5,889 nucleotides of DNA from Fibrobacterota bacterium (GCA_030619215.1 JAUXBV010000242.1:1-5889); one strand, 5' to 3'. Numbered from the stretch's first letter, positions 1 through 5,889 are shown. A program made the numbers and translations. Notes: generated by a model not told the origin, from the letters alone.

Positions 1-180
1 AACAACTGAAGTTGCAAGTGTTCATTATAAAAGCAGAAAGCCTATTTCCATAGTCTTCCGCTTAACGAACTGTGATAATGTTTGAGTTTTTTATATTTTA
101 TTTGCGTTGACATAATTTTTTAGTATAAACAGAAATAAGTTTTACCTTTTAAAGATACTTTATACTAGGCCTTGAATGTA

Positions 181-203
181 GGCATGCTCTGAAGAGACAT
201 GCC
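181..203. terminator. Hairpin, possible weak terminator of an upstream gene
   Basis: GGCATG (181-186) pairs perfectly with CATGCC (198-203). The inside adds three more pairs closing a four-base loop, with one bulged base, giving a stem of about 9 bp. The sequence after it (ACCTTTATT) has only a short T run, so it is not a clean intrinsic terminator on the + strand. It lies about 180 nt before the hydrolase ATG, so it could also be a structured leader or a stray palindrome. Confidence 0.3.
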
Positions 204-369
204 ACCTTTATTAACGGACTTTATTGAGCAGGGCACTTGCGCAAATATGTAAAATTTATATCTCCACCTAATACCTTGCATATTCTTCATCAATTTATAA
301 AACAGGAAACCAAAATGTTTAATAATTATTCGAAAAATTAGTATATATTTATAGTATGTAAATATAAAC

Positions 370-376
370 AGAGGGG
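370..376 (+). promoter_or_regulatory. Ribosome binding site of the hydrolase gene
   Basis: AGAGGGG ends 8 nt before the ATG at 385. It is a purine-rich Shine-Dalgarno sequence with a GAGG core and supports this start, which also places a signal peptide at the very N-terminus. Confidence 0.6.
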
Positions 377-384
377 AAAAAGTT

Positions 385-1602
385 ATGAGAGTTTTTATTC
401 CAAAGATAATAATTTCATTATCCTGTATTTTATTCTTTATCGGTAATGTTGATGGTCAGCCTGCCTGGGCTGATGTTAATTATGCCAACAACGATGGCAA
501 TATAAGGCACGACCTTGACATATACCTGCCTGACAGCGGCACAGGCCCGTTTCCAGTGGTTGTCTATATTCATGGAGGAGGATGGCAAGACGGAAATAAA
601 AGTAATGTGGGAGGGATTTCTCCTATTATTGATGAAGGGTATGCACTGGTAAGTATCAATTACCGTTTAACTGCGGAAGCTATTTACCCTGCACAGATCA
701 ATGATTGCAAAGCGGCAATTCGCTGGATGCGTGCGAATGCAACAACATATAATCTTGATGCTTCCCGCATCGGCGTGATAGGCACATCAGCAGGAGGGCA
801 CCTTGTGGCTCTTTTAGGAACATCAGGGGATGTTACGACTCACACGGTAGGGGACGCCACAATGGACATCGAGGGGAATGTCGGAGGTAATCTCAGTTAC
901 AGCAGCCGTGTGCAGGCTGTAAGCGACTGGTTTGGACCTACTGATTTTCTGAAAATGAATGACTTTCCCGGCAATATAGATCATGATGCACCTACTTCCC
1001 CTGAATCCAAATTAGTAGGCGGCCCGATACAGGATAATCCGAATAAATGTGCTTTGGCTAATCCCATTACCTATGCCTCAAAAGATGATGCTCCGCTTTT
1101 AATGATTCATGGTACTGCCGACATGTCAGTTCCTTATAACCAGAGTGAGCTGCTTTATCAAGCATTACAGCCTCTGTTTGATTCTGCAGGCACAGAAATA
1201 ACATTACATCCTGTGGATGGTGCGGGGCATGGCCTGGGAAGTACAATGAGTACGGAAACGTTTAATATGATGGTTGAGTTTTTTAATCGGAATATTATAT
1301 CATCAACTTCAGTAAAGGGATTTAAATCTACATCGAAAGATTTAATACAACTTATAAAGATCTATACAAGCAGTTATAATTCAAAACTTAAAATATTTTA
1401 TAAAGTACAATTTCCCGGGTATGTAAAACTGGAGATTTATAACACAAAAGGTAAACTTGTAGACATTCATGTAAATGCATATAAACAGGCAGGGGACTAT
1501 AGAATTTTTTGGAATAATTATAAACATAGCGCTGGAACTTACTTCTGCAAGCTGACAGCAGGTAAGTATACAGAGAGTGCTAAGATTCTTTTACTGGAAT
1601 AA
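385..1602 (+). CDS. Secreted alpha/beta-hydrolase (esterase/lipase, BD-FAE-like) with C-terminal sorting-type domain
   Basis: 405 residues, in three parts. Residues 1-24 are a signal peptide: a basic start, a hydrophobic core around 8-20, and likely cleavage after VDG, before Gln25. Residues about 30-305 form an alpha/beta-hydrolase of the ABhydrolase_3 / BD-FAE type. It has an oxyanion-hole HGGGW motif (63-67), a nucleophile elbow GTSAGG with Ser135, Asp246 in HGTAD, and His282 in GAGHG, so the catalytic triad is intact. The WFGPTDF stretch (182-188) is typical of BD-FAE-like esterases. Residues about 334-405 look like a T9SS type A / FlgD-Ig-like tail (LEIYNTKGKLV, then AGDYRIFWN, then SAGTYFCKLTAG, ending KILLLE), which implies export and surface display or release. 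It probably hydrolyses esters on plant or other polymers outside the cytoplasm, but the actual substrate cannot be read from sequence. It has no evident link to the histidine genes and converges on the neighbouring lyase. Confidence 0.9.
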   Translation: MRVFIPKIIISLSCILFFIGNVDGQPAWADVNYANNDGNIRHDLDIYLPDSGTGPFPVVVYIHGGGWQDGNKSNVGGISPIIDEGYALVSINYRLTAEAIYPAQINDCKAAIRWMRANATTYNLDASRIGVIGTSAGGHLVALLGTSGDVTTHTVGDATMDIEGNVGGNLSYSSRVQAVSDWFGPTDFLKMNDFPGNIDHDAPTSPESKLVGGPIQDNPNKCALANPITYASKDDAPLLMIHGTADMSVPYNQSELLYQALQPLFDSAGTEITLHPVDGAGHGLGSTMSTETFNMMVEFFNRNIISSTSVKGFKSTSKDLIQLIKIYTSSYNSKLKIFYKVQFPGYVKLEIYNTKGKLVDIHVNAYKQAGDYRIFWNNYKHSAGTYFCKLTAGKYTESAKILLLE

Positions 1603-1641
1603 GAAGAGAGTGTTTATAACAAATAATGTTTTACAATGATT

Positions 1642-1754
1642 GTCATACCCGCGAAGGCGGGTATCCAGTTTCAATTCATAGTCTTAAATGGATTACCCCC
1701 TAAAGGGGACCTTGCCGCCTGCGCGGGCTATAGTGCGCCGAAGGTGTGAATGAC
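1642..1754. repeat. REP-like palindromic intergenic element between convergent genes
   Basis: The element is bounded by GTCAT (1642-1646) and its reverse complement ATGAC (1750-1754). Its left part is a perfect 8-bp hairpin, ATACCCGC with GCGGGTAT around a GAAG loop (1645-1664), followed by TCCAG. This matches the widespread CCCGCGAAGGCGGG type of bacterial intergenic repeat. The right part contains a degenerate inverted copy: 1715-1724 is the reverse complement of 1651-1660 with one mismatch. A small CCCC-TAAA-GGGG hairpin lies at 1697-1708. It sits between two converging 3' ends, 39 nt after the hydrolase stop, as REP elements commonly do. There is no T run after the stem, so it is not a classic terminator, though it may stabilise mRNA ends. 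A related core recurs at 5106-5125. Confidence 0.65.
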
Positions 1755-1793
1755 CCAAGTTTCACGACATTTAATTGCCAGTGTAATAGTATA

Positions 1794-3317
1794 TTATTCC
1801 AAACTACCCACCTCTTTTTCAACTTCTTCAAGTATCTCGCAGGACTTAACCAGCTCTTTCATTTTAGTGTGATCCGGATACAGTGGCCGGTCAATATCAA
1901 GGAAGTCAACATATCGCCTGATCACCTCTTTTGCTTTTGAAACGCCTTTACCGAATTTGTATTCACGGAAGTCAAGTGCCTGGGCTGCAGCCATAAATTC
2001 TATTCCCAGGATACCGTAGGCATTGTCCAGGATTTGGAAGTTCTTGATTGCGGTATTCATACCCATAGAGACGAAATCCTCCTGGTCGGCAGCGGCCGGT
2101 ATTGACTGAACAGACGCAGGCGCGGACAGTATTCTCTGTTCCACTATCTGCATATCAGCGGTATATTGACTAAGCATCAGGCCTGAGAACATTCCCGCTC
2201 CCTTTGTCAGAAATGCCGGTAATCCAACACTCAATGCGGGGTTATTAAGCCTGTTCATTCTTCGCTCGGACATTACGCTGATCATTGTGACACACGCACC
2301 TGCCATATCCATTGGAACTGAAACAGGAGACCCCTGAAAGTTGGCGCCTGATATTTGCAGGTTTTCTTCCGGGAAAAAAACCGGGTTGTCTCCGACGCCA
2401 TTCAATTCTATTTCAACCTGGGAACGTGCATAAGCTAATGCATCGTGAGCAGCACCGATAACCTGTGGGGTAGACCGCATTGAGTATGCATCCTGCACTT
2501 TGCATTTAACTTTCTGTTCTTTCAGATCTCCGCCATCAACATATTTATTGATTGCCTTGGCACAGCGAATAGCACCCAAAAATCCCCTGATTTCATGAAG
2601 TTTTGGACTATACGGCTTCATGTTCGCCTTTAAAGCTTCCAGCGACATAGCAGCGGCTATTTCAGCCTGCTTCATCCACCTGTTAGCATCGTAGAGGAAT
2701 ATTGCGCTCATGGCAGTAAGTAAATTGGAGCCGTTTATTGTAGCCAGTCCATCTCTTGCATGTAAGCCTGGAACCGGTATCCCTGCTCTATCCAGTGCTT
2801 CTTTTCCATTTAACAATTCTCCTTTATAATACGCCTCTCCTTCTCCTAACATTAATAATGCTATTTGTGACATAGGGGCCAGATCGCCGCAGGCTCCCAC
2901 AGAGCCCTTTTGGCAGACATAGGGAGTAACACCTTGATTTAGCATATCAATCAGCGTTTGAGCGATCTCAAGGCGACAACCGGAATTACCATGGGAAAGA
3001 ACATTGGCTCTTGATAACATGGCTCCTCTTACATAGTCAAGAGGGGCGGGATCGCCTATTCCGGCCGCATGGTTATAAATCAGGTATCTCTGGAAATCCT
3101 TTATCTGGTCGTCGTCTAGAACAACTTCAGAAAATTCTCCAATCCCTGTATTTACACCGTACACGGTTTCATGCGCTGCAATTTTCTTCTCAAGCATTGC
3201 CCTGCATGCATTTATTCTTTCAATTGCATCAGGGTGTAATTCAACTTTTTTATTGTGACGTGCAACATTAACAATATCTTCTATTGTCAATCCCGATCCA
3301 TTTAGTTTAAGTTCCAC
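1794..3317 (-). CDS. Histidine ammonia-lyase-like MIO enzyme with variant (ACG) active site
   Basis: 507 residues, the usual length for bacterial histidine ammonia-lyase (HAL). Numbering nearly matches the Pseudomonas putida enzyme. Conserved family residues are Tyr53, His83, Asn195 (INGSN), Tyr278 and Arg281 (QDAYSMR), Phe327 and Glu413. Members form the electrophilic MIO cofactor from an internal Ala-Ser-Gly and eliminate ammonia from an aromatic amino acid. Here the triad is Ala142-Cys143-Gly144 (GSVGACGDLAP). Cys can replace Ser as MIO precursor in HAL (known for the S143C mutant), so activity is plausible. Other departures from HAL: Asn82-His83 instead of Ser-His, NFQGSP instead of NFHxEP, QEDFVSM instead of QEDHVSM, and SAPASVQS instead of AHPASVDS. 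Retained Glu413 is HAL-like rather than PAL/TAL-like. It starts at GTG with a strong AGGAGGA site 7 nt upstream. It is divergent from hutH. It may act on histidine, a related amino acid, or as an aminomutase; family assignment is secure, substrate is not. Confidence 0.9.
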   Translation of the reverse strand: MELKLNGSGLTIEDIVNVARHNKKVELHPDAIERINACRAMLEKKIAAHETVYGVNTGIGEFSEVVLDDDQIKDFQRYLIYNHAAGIGDPAPLDYVRGAMLSRANVLSHGNSGCRLEIAQTLIDMLNQGVTPYVCQKGSVGACGDLAPMSQIALLMLGEGEAYYKGELLNGKEALDRAGIPVPGLHARDGLATINGSNLLTAMSAIFLYDANRWMKQAEIAAAMSLEALKANMKPYSPKLHEIRGFLGAIRCAKAINKYVDGGDLKEQKVKCKVQDAYSMRSTPQVIGAAHDALAYARSQVEIELNGVGDNPVFFPEENLQISGANFQGSPVSVPMDMAGACVTMISVMSERRMNRLNNPALSVGLPAFLTKGAGMFSGLMLSQYTADMQIVEQRILSAPASVQSIPAAADQEDFVSMGMNTAIKNFQILDNAYGILGIEFMAAAQALDFREYKFGKGVSKAKEVIRRYVDFLDIDRPLYPDHTKMKELVKSCEILEEVEKEVGSLE

Positions 3318-3324
3318 TGAAAAA

Positions 3325-3331
3325 TCCTCCT
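3325..3331 (-). promoter_or_regulatory. Strong Shine-Dalgarno fixing a GTG start for the minus-strand lyase
   Basis: On the minus strand this reads AGGAGGA, 7 nt before the GTG at 3317-3315. The near-perfect site and spacing decide the non-ATG start. The resulting N-terminus (MELKLNGSGLT) aligns with that of hutH (MIKINGNSLT). Confidence 0.8.
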
Positions 3332-3345
3332 GTTATACTTTTTTT

Positions 3346-3470
3346 AAAGTGTTTTTTTTAATATAATTTACTACTATGTTTTGAGAACGAATATTTATAT
3401 AAATATAGTGTAAAAATTAATGGTATATATGTATAGGGGAAAATTTATGTTCTCAATCTGTGAACACTTT
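3346..3470. promoter_or_regulatory. Nested inverted repeats in the divergent lyase control region, possible operators
   Basis: Two perfect 8-bp inverted repeats are nested. The inner pair is TTGAGAAC (3381-3388) with GTTCTCAA (3449-3456). The outer pair is AAAGTGTT (3346-3353) with AACACTTT (3463-3470). The inner arms lie 60 nt apart and the outer arms 109 nt apart. The arms face the two divergent genes, as expected if one regulator controls both lyases through paired sites, perhaps with looping. The spacing is not symmetric between inner and outer arms, and the region is AT-rich, so part of this may be chance. Confidence 0.35.
3360..3387 (-). promoter_or_regulatory. Candidate sigma-70-like promoter of the minus-strand lyase
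   Basis: Read on the minus strand, TTCTCA (3387-3382, four of six to TTGACA) is followed after 16 nt by TATATT (3365-3360, five of six to TATAAT). Transcription would start near 3353, giving a leader of about 35 nt that includes the AGGAGGA site. The -35 box lies inside one arm of the inverted repeat at 3381-3388, so a protein bound there would overlap it. The surrounding sequence is very AT-rich, so chance matches are easy; phyla with divergent promoter consensus may not use these boxes. Confidence 0.35.
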
Positions 3471-3500
3471 CTGTACCTTATATTAGATTATTATTCTTAA
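3447..3500 (+). other. Possible 17-codon leader ORF upstream of hutH
   Basis: ATG at 3447 opens a frame of 17 codons, MFSICEHFLYLILDYYS, ending in TAA at 3498-3500, 57 nt before the hutH ATG. AGGGG (3435-3439) lies 7 nt upstream of the ATG, a good ribosome binding site. The peptide has one His and three Tyr codons, not the run of one amino acid typical of an attenuation leader. I see no terminator/antiterminator pair after it. It would matter only if hutH transcription starts before about 3435. It may be fortuitous. Confidence 0.2.
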
Positions 3501-3548
3501 AAGTAATTTGCTCAGTTGAATTTATGTATCTTACTATTTAATTTTCAG

Positions 3549-3554
3549 TAAGGA
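3549..3554 (+). promoter_or_regulatory. Ribosome binding site of hutH, unusually close to the start
   Basis: TAAGGA ends only 3 nt before the ATG at 3558, closer than the 7-8 nt seen for the other genes here. No alternative start downstream would keep the conserved N-terminus (MIKINGNSLTLRDVV), so the start stands, but initiation may be weaker. Confidence 0.5.
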
Positions 3555-3557
3555 CTT

Positions 3558-5075
3558 ATGATAAAAATAAACGGAAATTCGTTGACCCTAAGGGATGTTG
3601 TTCTGGTAAGCAGGTTTAATAAACCGGTTGAACTTGACGAAAAAGCAATTAAAGCGATAAATAAATCCAGAAAATACGTGGAAAAAATCCTCAGGGAGAA
3701 CCGTGTTGTTTATGGAATCACCACAGGGGTAGGTGAACTTTCAAACACGCTTATCTCTCCCGGGGATGCGGAGAAATTACAGCTGAACCTGGTTAGAAGC
3801 CATTCAACAAACGTTGGGGAGCCTTTACCGGAGGATGTTGTCAGGGGGGTTATCCTCCTGAGAGCGAACGCACTTGCCAAGGGGTATTCCGGCGTCAGGC
3901 CTGAGCTTATCGGGATGCTCATATCACTGGTAAATAAGAATGTATATCCCTATATACCATCAAAAGGATCAGTAGGCGCAAGTGGCGATCTTTCACCCCT
4001 TGCACACCTTGCCCTTGTTCTTATTGGCGAGGGGGAATGTGTTGTAAAAGGAAAACGAGTCGATACAAAGAAAGTTCTTAAAGAAAAGGGAATCAAGCCT
4101 CTTACACTAAAGCCAAAGGAAGGGCTTGCTCTTATTAACGGAACACAGGTAATGGCCGCAATCGGATGCCTGGTTGTGGAGGAAGCTGAGCTTCTCATGA
4201 AGAATGCCCAGATAGCAGGGGCAATGAGTCTTGAGGCGCTTAGGGGGACGTCCAAAGCGTTTGATGAAAAGATTCAAAAAGTTCGTCCCCATCCAGGGCA
4301 GATACGCTGTGCTTACAACATGAGGAGGCTGGTTGCCTCAAGCCCGATAATAGCATCACATGTAAATTGCGATAAGGTTCAGGATGCGTATACCCTCCGC
4401 TGTATCCCTCAGGTATACGGCTCTATCATGGATACCATAGAATATGCGAAGAAAGTCCTTGAGGTGGAGATCAATGCGGCAACCGATAATCCGCTTATCT
4501 TTGCAGATCAGGAAGAGGTCATTTCAGGCGGGAATTTTCACGGAGAGCCGATTGCTTTTATAATGGATTACATTGGCATAGCTCTTTCAGAGATTGGGAA
4601 TATCTCGGAAAGGACGATTGACAGGCTGGTAAATCCCCATATATCGGGACTCCCGCCATTTCTCGCAAGTAAACATGGCCTGAGTTCCGGGTTTATGATA
4701 TCACAGTATACAGCGGCAGCACTTGTTTCAGAAAATAAAGTACTGGCTCATCCTGCAAGTGTAGACTCAATCCCTACTTCAGCAGGGCAGGAGGACCATG
4801 TCAGCATGGGAAGCATTTCAGCACGCCATGCATGGGAAATACTCAAAAATGTTGAAAATGTCCTTGCAATCGAGATGCTGTCTGCTGCGCAGGGCATTGA
4901 TTTTCATGACCTGAAGCCGGGAAAGGGCACGGAAGCGGCTCATAAAGTAATTAGAAAGCATGTTTCGCATGTCGATGATGACAGGGTTATGTATAAAGAT
5001 ATTGAAACGGTTCGATCCATGATTGTTTCCGGTGAGGTTGTGAAGGATGTTGAGAAGGTGGTTGGGGAGCTTTGA
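3558..5075 (+). CDS. hutH: Histidine ammonia-lyase (histidase)
   Basis: 505 residues, full length. It catalyses L-histidine to trans-urocanate plus ammonia, the first step of histidine degradation in the cytoplasm; the family is usually a homotetramer. Canonical features are all present: Tyr52 in VYGITTG; the Ser81-His82 pair in NLVRSH that marks HAL rather than PAL or TAL; the MIO triad Ala141-Ser142-Gly143 in GSVGASGDLSPLAH; Asn194 in LINGTQ; QDAYTLR with Tyr278 and Arg281; GGNFHGEP with Phe327; AHPASVDSIPTS; and QEDHVSMG with Glu412. It is followed in the same direction by hutU, which confirms its role. It is divergent from the variant paralogue and shares its upstream region. It is clearly homologous to that gene along its whole length, including the C-terminal GKG motif, but has none of the substitutions seen there. 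No frameshift or truncation is seen. Confidence 0.97.
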   Translation: MIKINGNSLTLRDVVLVSRFNKPVELDEKAIKAINKSRKYVEKILRENRVVYGITTGVGELSNTLISPGDAEKLQLNLVRSHSTNVGEPLPEDVVRGVILLRANALAKGYSGVRPELIGMLISLVNKNVYPYIPSKGSVGASGDLSPLAHLALVLIGEGECVVKGKRVDTKKVLKEKGIKPLTLKPKEGLALINGTQVMAAIGCLVVEEAELLMKNAQIAGAMSLEALRGTSKAFDEKIQKVRPHPGQIRCAYNMRRLVASSPIIASHVNCDKVQDAYTLRCIPQVYGSIMDTIEYAKKVLEVEINAATDNPLIFADQEEVISGGNFHGEPIAFIMDYIGIALSEIGNISERTIDRLVNPHISGLPPFLASKHGLSSGFMISQYTAAALVSENKVLAHPASVDSIPTSAGQEDHVSMGSISARHAWEILKNVENVLAIEMLSAAQGIDFHDLKPGKGTEAAHKVIRKHVSHVDDDRVMYKDIETVRSMIVSGEVVKDVEKVVGEL

Positions 5076-5105
5076 TAATTATGATTTATGAGGTAATTGC
5101 AAAAG

Positions 5106-5125
5106 TATAGCCCGCGAAGGCGGGC
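5106..5125. repeat. GC-rich hairpin between hutH and hutU, same family as the 1642-1754 element
   Basis: GCCCGC (5110-5115) and GCGGGC (5120-5125) form a perfect 6-bp stem around a GAAG loop, 34 nt after the hutH stop. The 14-nt core at 5111-5124 is identical to 1648-1661, and 5106-5123 matches the reverse complement of 1715-1732 at 17 of 18 positions. No T run follows, so it is not a standard terminator. Within a same-strand gene pair it could tune the hutH to hutU mRNA ratio by stabilising the upstream end, or be a passive repeat. Confidence 0.6.
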
Positions 5126-5183
5126 GAGCACGAGGTACGAAAGAAAACATTCCAATAGCATATAAGAGTATTAATCGATAGAA

Positions 5184-5188
5184 AAGGA
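5184..5188 (+). promoter_or_regulatory. Ribosome binding site of hutU
   Basis: AAGGA ends 7 nt before the ATG at 5196. It favours this start over the nearby in-frame ATGs at codons 4 and 6. Confidence 0.6.
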
Positions 5189-5195
5189 ACATACT

Positions 5196-5889
5196 ATGAG
5201 ACCGATGTACATGGAAGAAAAACCCGCTGAACCGGTAAGGGCAGCAAGAGGGACGGTACTACGCGCGAAAACCTGGGAAGCGGAAGCGGCTTTACGAATG
5301 ATGGAGAATAACCTGGATCCTGAGGTTGCGCTGATTCCCGAACAGCTTATTGTGTATGGCGGCGCAGGAAGAGCATGCAGGAACTGGAGAGAGTTCAACA
5401 AGATTGTAAGCGCTCTTAAATCTCTTGAGAAGGATGAGACACTTCTTGTACAGTCAGGCAAATCGGTTGGAGTTATAAAGACCTATGAAGACAGCCCCAG
5501 GGTTCTTATAGCAAACAGCAATATTGTTCCGGCCTGGTCAACCCCGGAGAATTTTGAGAGATACGATGAGCTCGGGCTTATCATGTACGGCCAGATGACC
5601 GCTGGAAGCTGGATTTACATCGGAACACAGGGCATTCTGCAGGGAACCTACCAGACACTGGCTGCACTGGCTGATAAGCATTTTGGCGGCACATTGAAAG
5701 GCAGGTTTGTACTTACCGGAGGAATGGGCGGCATGGGCGGGGCCCAGCCAATGGCTGTTACCATGAATGATGGAGTGGCCATTGATGTCGAAGTTGACCC
5801 TGAGAGAATTAAAAGAAAGGTAGATGAAGGTTATTGCCATAAAATGACTAAAAGTATTGATGAAGCAGTGGGCTGGATGAAGGAAGCAG
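5196..5889 (+). CDS. hutU: Urocanate hydratase (urocanase), N-terminal part, cut by the window end
   Basis: An open frame of 231 codons runs off the right edge with no stop. The usual full length is about 550 residues, so roughly 40 percent is present. The enzyme hydrates urocanate to 4-imidazolone-5-propionate in the cytoplasm using tightly bound NAD+ as an electrophile. Family signatures: [20 protein letters not shown] near the start, NNLDPEV (38-44), [11 protein letters not shown] (54-64), SGKSVGV (87-93), [12 protein letters not shown] (101-112), [18 protein letters not shown] (130-147), and the glycine-rich nucleotide-binding stretch [11 protein letters not shown] (175-185). The catalytic cysteine region lies beyond the window. 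Position 97 is Tyr where many urocanases have His (KTYEDSPRV). It follows hutH by 120 nt on the same strand, most likely in one operon, and uses the product of that enzyme. Confidence 0.96.
   Translation, partial: MRPMYMEEKPAEPVRAARGTVLRAKTWEAEAALRMMENNLDPEVALIPEQLIVYGGAGRACRNWREFNKIVSALKSLEKDETLLVQSGKSVGVIKTYEDSPRVLIANSNIVPAWSTPENFERYDELGLIMYGQMTAGSWIYIGTQGILQGTYQTLAALADKHFGGTLKGRFVLTGGMGGMGGAQPMAVTMNDGVAIDVEVDPERIKRKVDEGYCHKMTKSIDEAVGWMKEA

Larger units (their letters stand above)
1..384. other. AT-rich non-coding leader upstream of the hydrolase
   Basis: No open frame of useful length or coding character is visible on either strand; ATG triplets here run into stops within a few codons. 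The stretch contains a hairpin (181-203), a perfect 8-bp palindrome TTGCGCAA (237-244), and an AT-rich run just before the hydrolase. In that run TATAGT (350-355) could serve as a -10 box about 30 nt before the ATG, but no convincing -35 box lies at the right distance. A perfect TTGACA at 107-112 has no good -10 partner at 16-18 nt. Whatever gene lies to the left ends before the window. Confidence 0.6.

Noticed and set aside
107..129. Perfect TTGACA (107-112) with TATAAA (124-129) as a promoter
   Set aside because: Spacing is only 11 nt, and the site is over 250 nt from the next gene; not a workable promoter pair.
1645..1664. Intrinsic terminator for the hydrolase gene
   Set aside because: The stem is strong but no T run follows on either strand; the sequence fits a dispersed palindromic repeat better.
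1746..1940. 64-codon + strand frame
   Set aside because: It overlaps the 3' end of the minus-strand lyase, whose conserved C-terminus explains the sequence; no ribosome binding site or recognisable protein.
2880..2900. Cys143 codon as a sequencing error for Ser
   Set aside because: TGC sits in a clean reading frame and other conserved pocket residues are changed too, so a real variant is more likely than an error.
3011..3271. 86-codon + strand frame
   Set aside because: Antisense shadow inside the conserved N-terminal part of the variant lyase.
3332..3350. ACTTT/AAAGT hairpin in the leader of the minus-strand lyase as a riboswitch or attenuator
   Set aside because: Only five weak A-T-rich pairs beside a homopolymer run; no larger fold or known riboswitch motif is visible.
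3710..5161. Several minus-strand frames of 61-101 codons across hutH
   Set aside because: Low-complexity shadows of a clearly coding + strand gene; none has family features.
5171..5840. Two minus-strand frames of about 100 codons
   Set aside because: They are antisense to hutU, whose + strand translation matches urocanase motifs throughout.

Overview
The window holds four protein genes. Their order is: a secreted alpha/beta-hydrolase (385-1602, +); a histidine ammonia-lyase-like MIO enzyme with an atypical active site (1794-3317, -); a canonical histidine ammonia-lyase, hutH (3558-5075, +); and the first 231 codons of urocanate hydratase, hutU (5196 to the window end, +). The genes are of moderate GC and the spacers are very AT-rich. 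Most starts are preceded by recognisable AGGAGG-type ribosome binding sites, so this is a bacterium. The hydrolase has a signal peptide and a C-terminal beta-rich tail of the T9SS type A / FlgD-Ig-like sorting-domain kind. That points to the Bacteroidota/FCB group or one of the uncultured phyla that carry such tails. The sequence alone does not fix the phylum.

Layout: 1-384 is an AT-rich non-coding leader with one hairpin at 181-203. The hydrolase and the minus-strand lyase converge, and the 191-nt gap between their stops holds a 113-bp REP-like palindromic element (1642-1754). The two lyase genes are divergent across a 240-nt AT-rich region. That region holds two nested perfect 8-bp inverted repeats, a plausible promoter for the minus-strand lyase and a possible 17-codon leader ORF. 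Between hutH and hutU is a 120-nt gap with a GC-rich hairpin whose 14-nt core is identical to the one in the 1642-1754 element.

hutH and hutU make the first two steps of histidine catabolism: L-histidine to trans-urocanate plus ammonia, then urocanate to imidazolone propionate. They are very probably one transcription unit, with the rest of the hut pathway likely beyond the right edge. The divergent lyase has the family fold signatures, but its MIO triad is Ala-Cys-Gly instead of Ala-Ser-Gly. Several pocket residues also differ (Ser to Asn before the His of the selectivity pair; His to Gln and His to Phe in two conserved motifs). It is unlikely to be a simple duplicate of hutH; its substrate cannot be told from sequence. 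This variant paralogue, together with the shared, symmetric control region, is the most interesting part of the window. I see no CRISPR, transposase, tRNA or rRNA, and nothing amounting to a clearly new multi-gene system.
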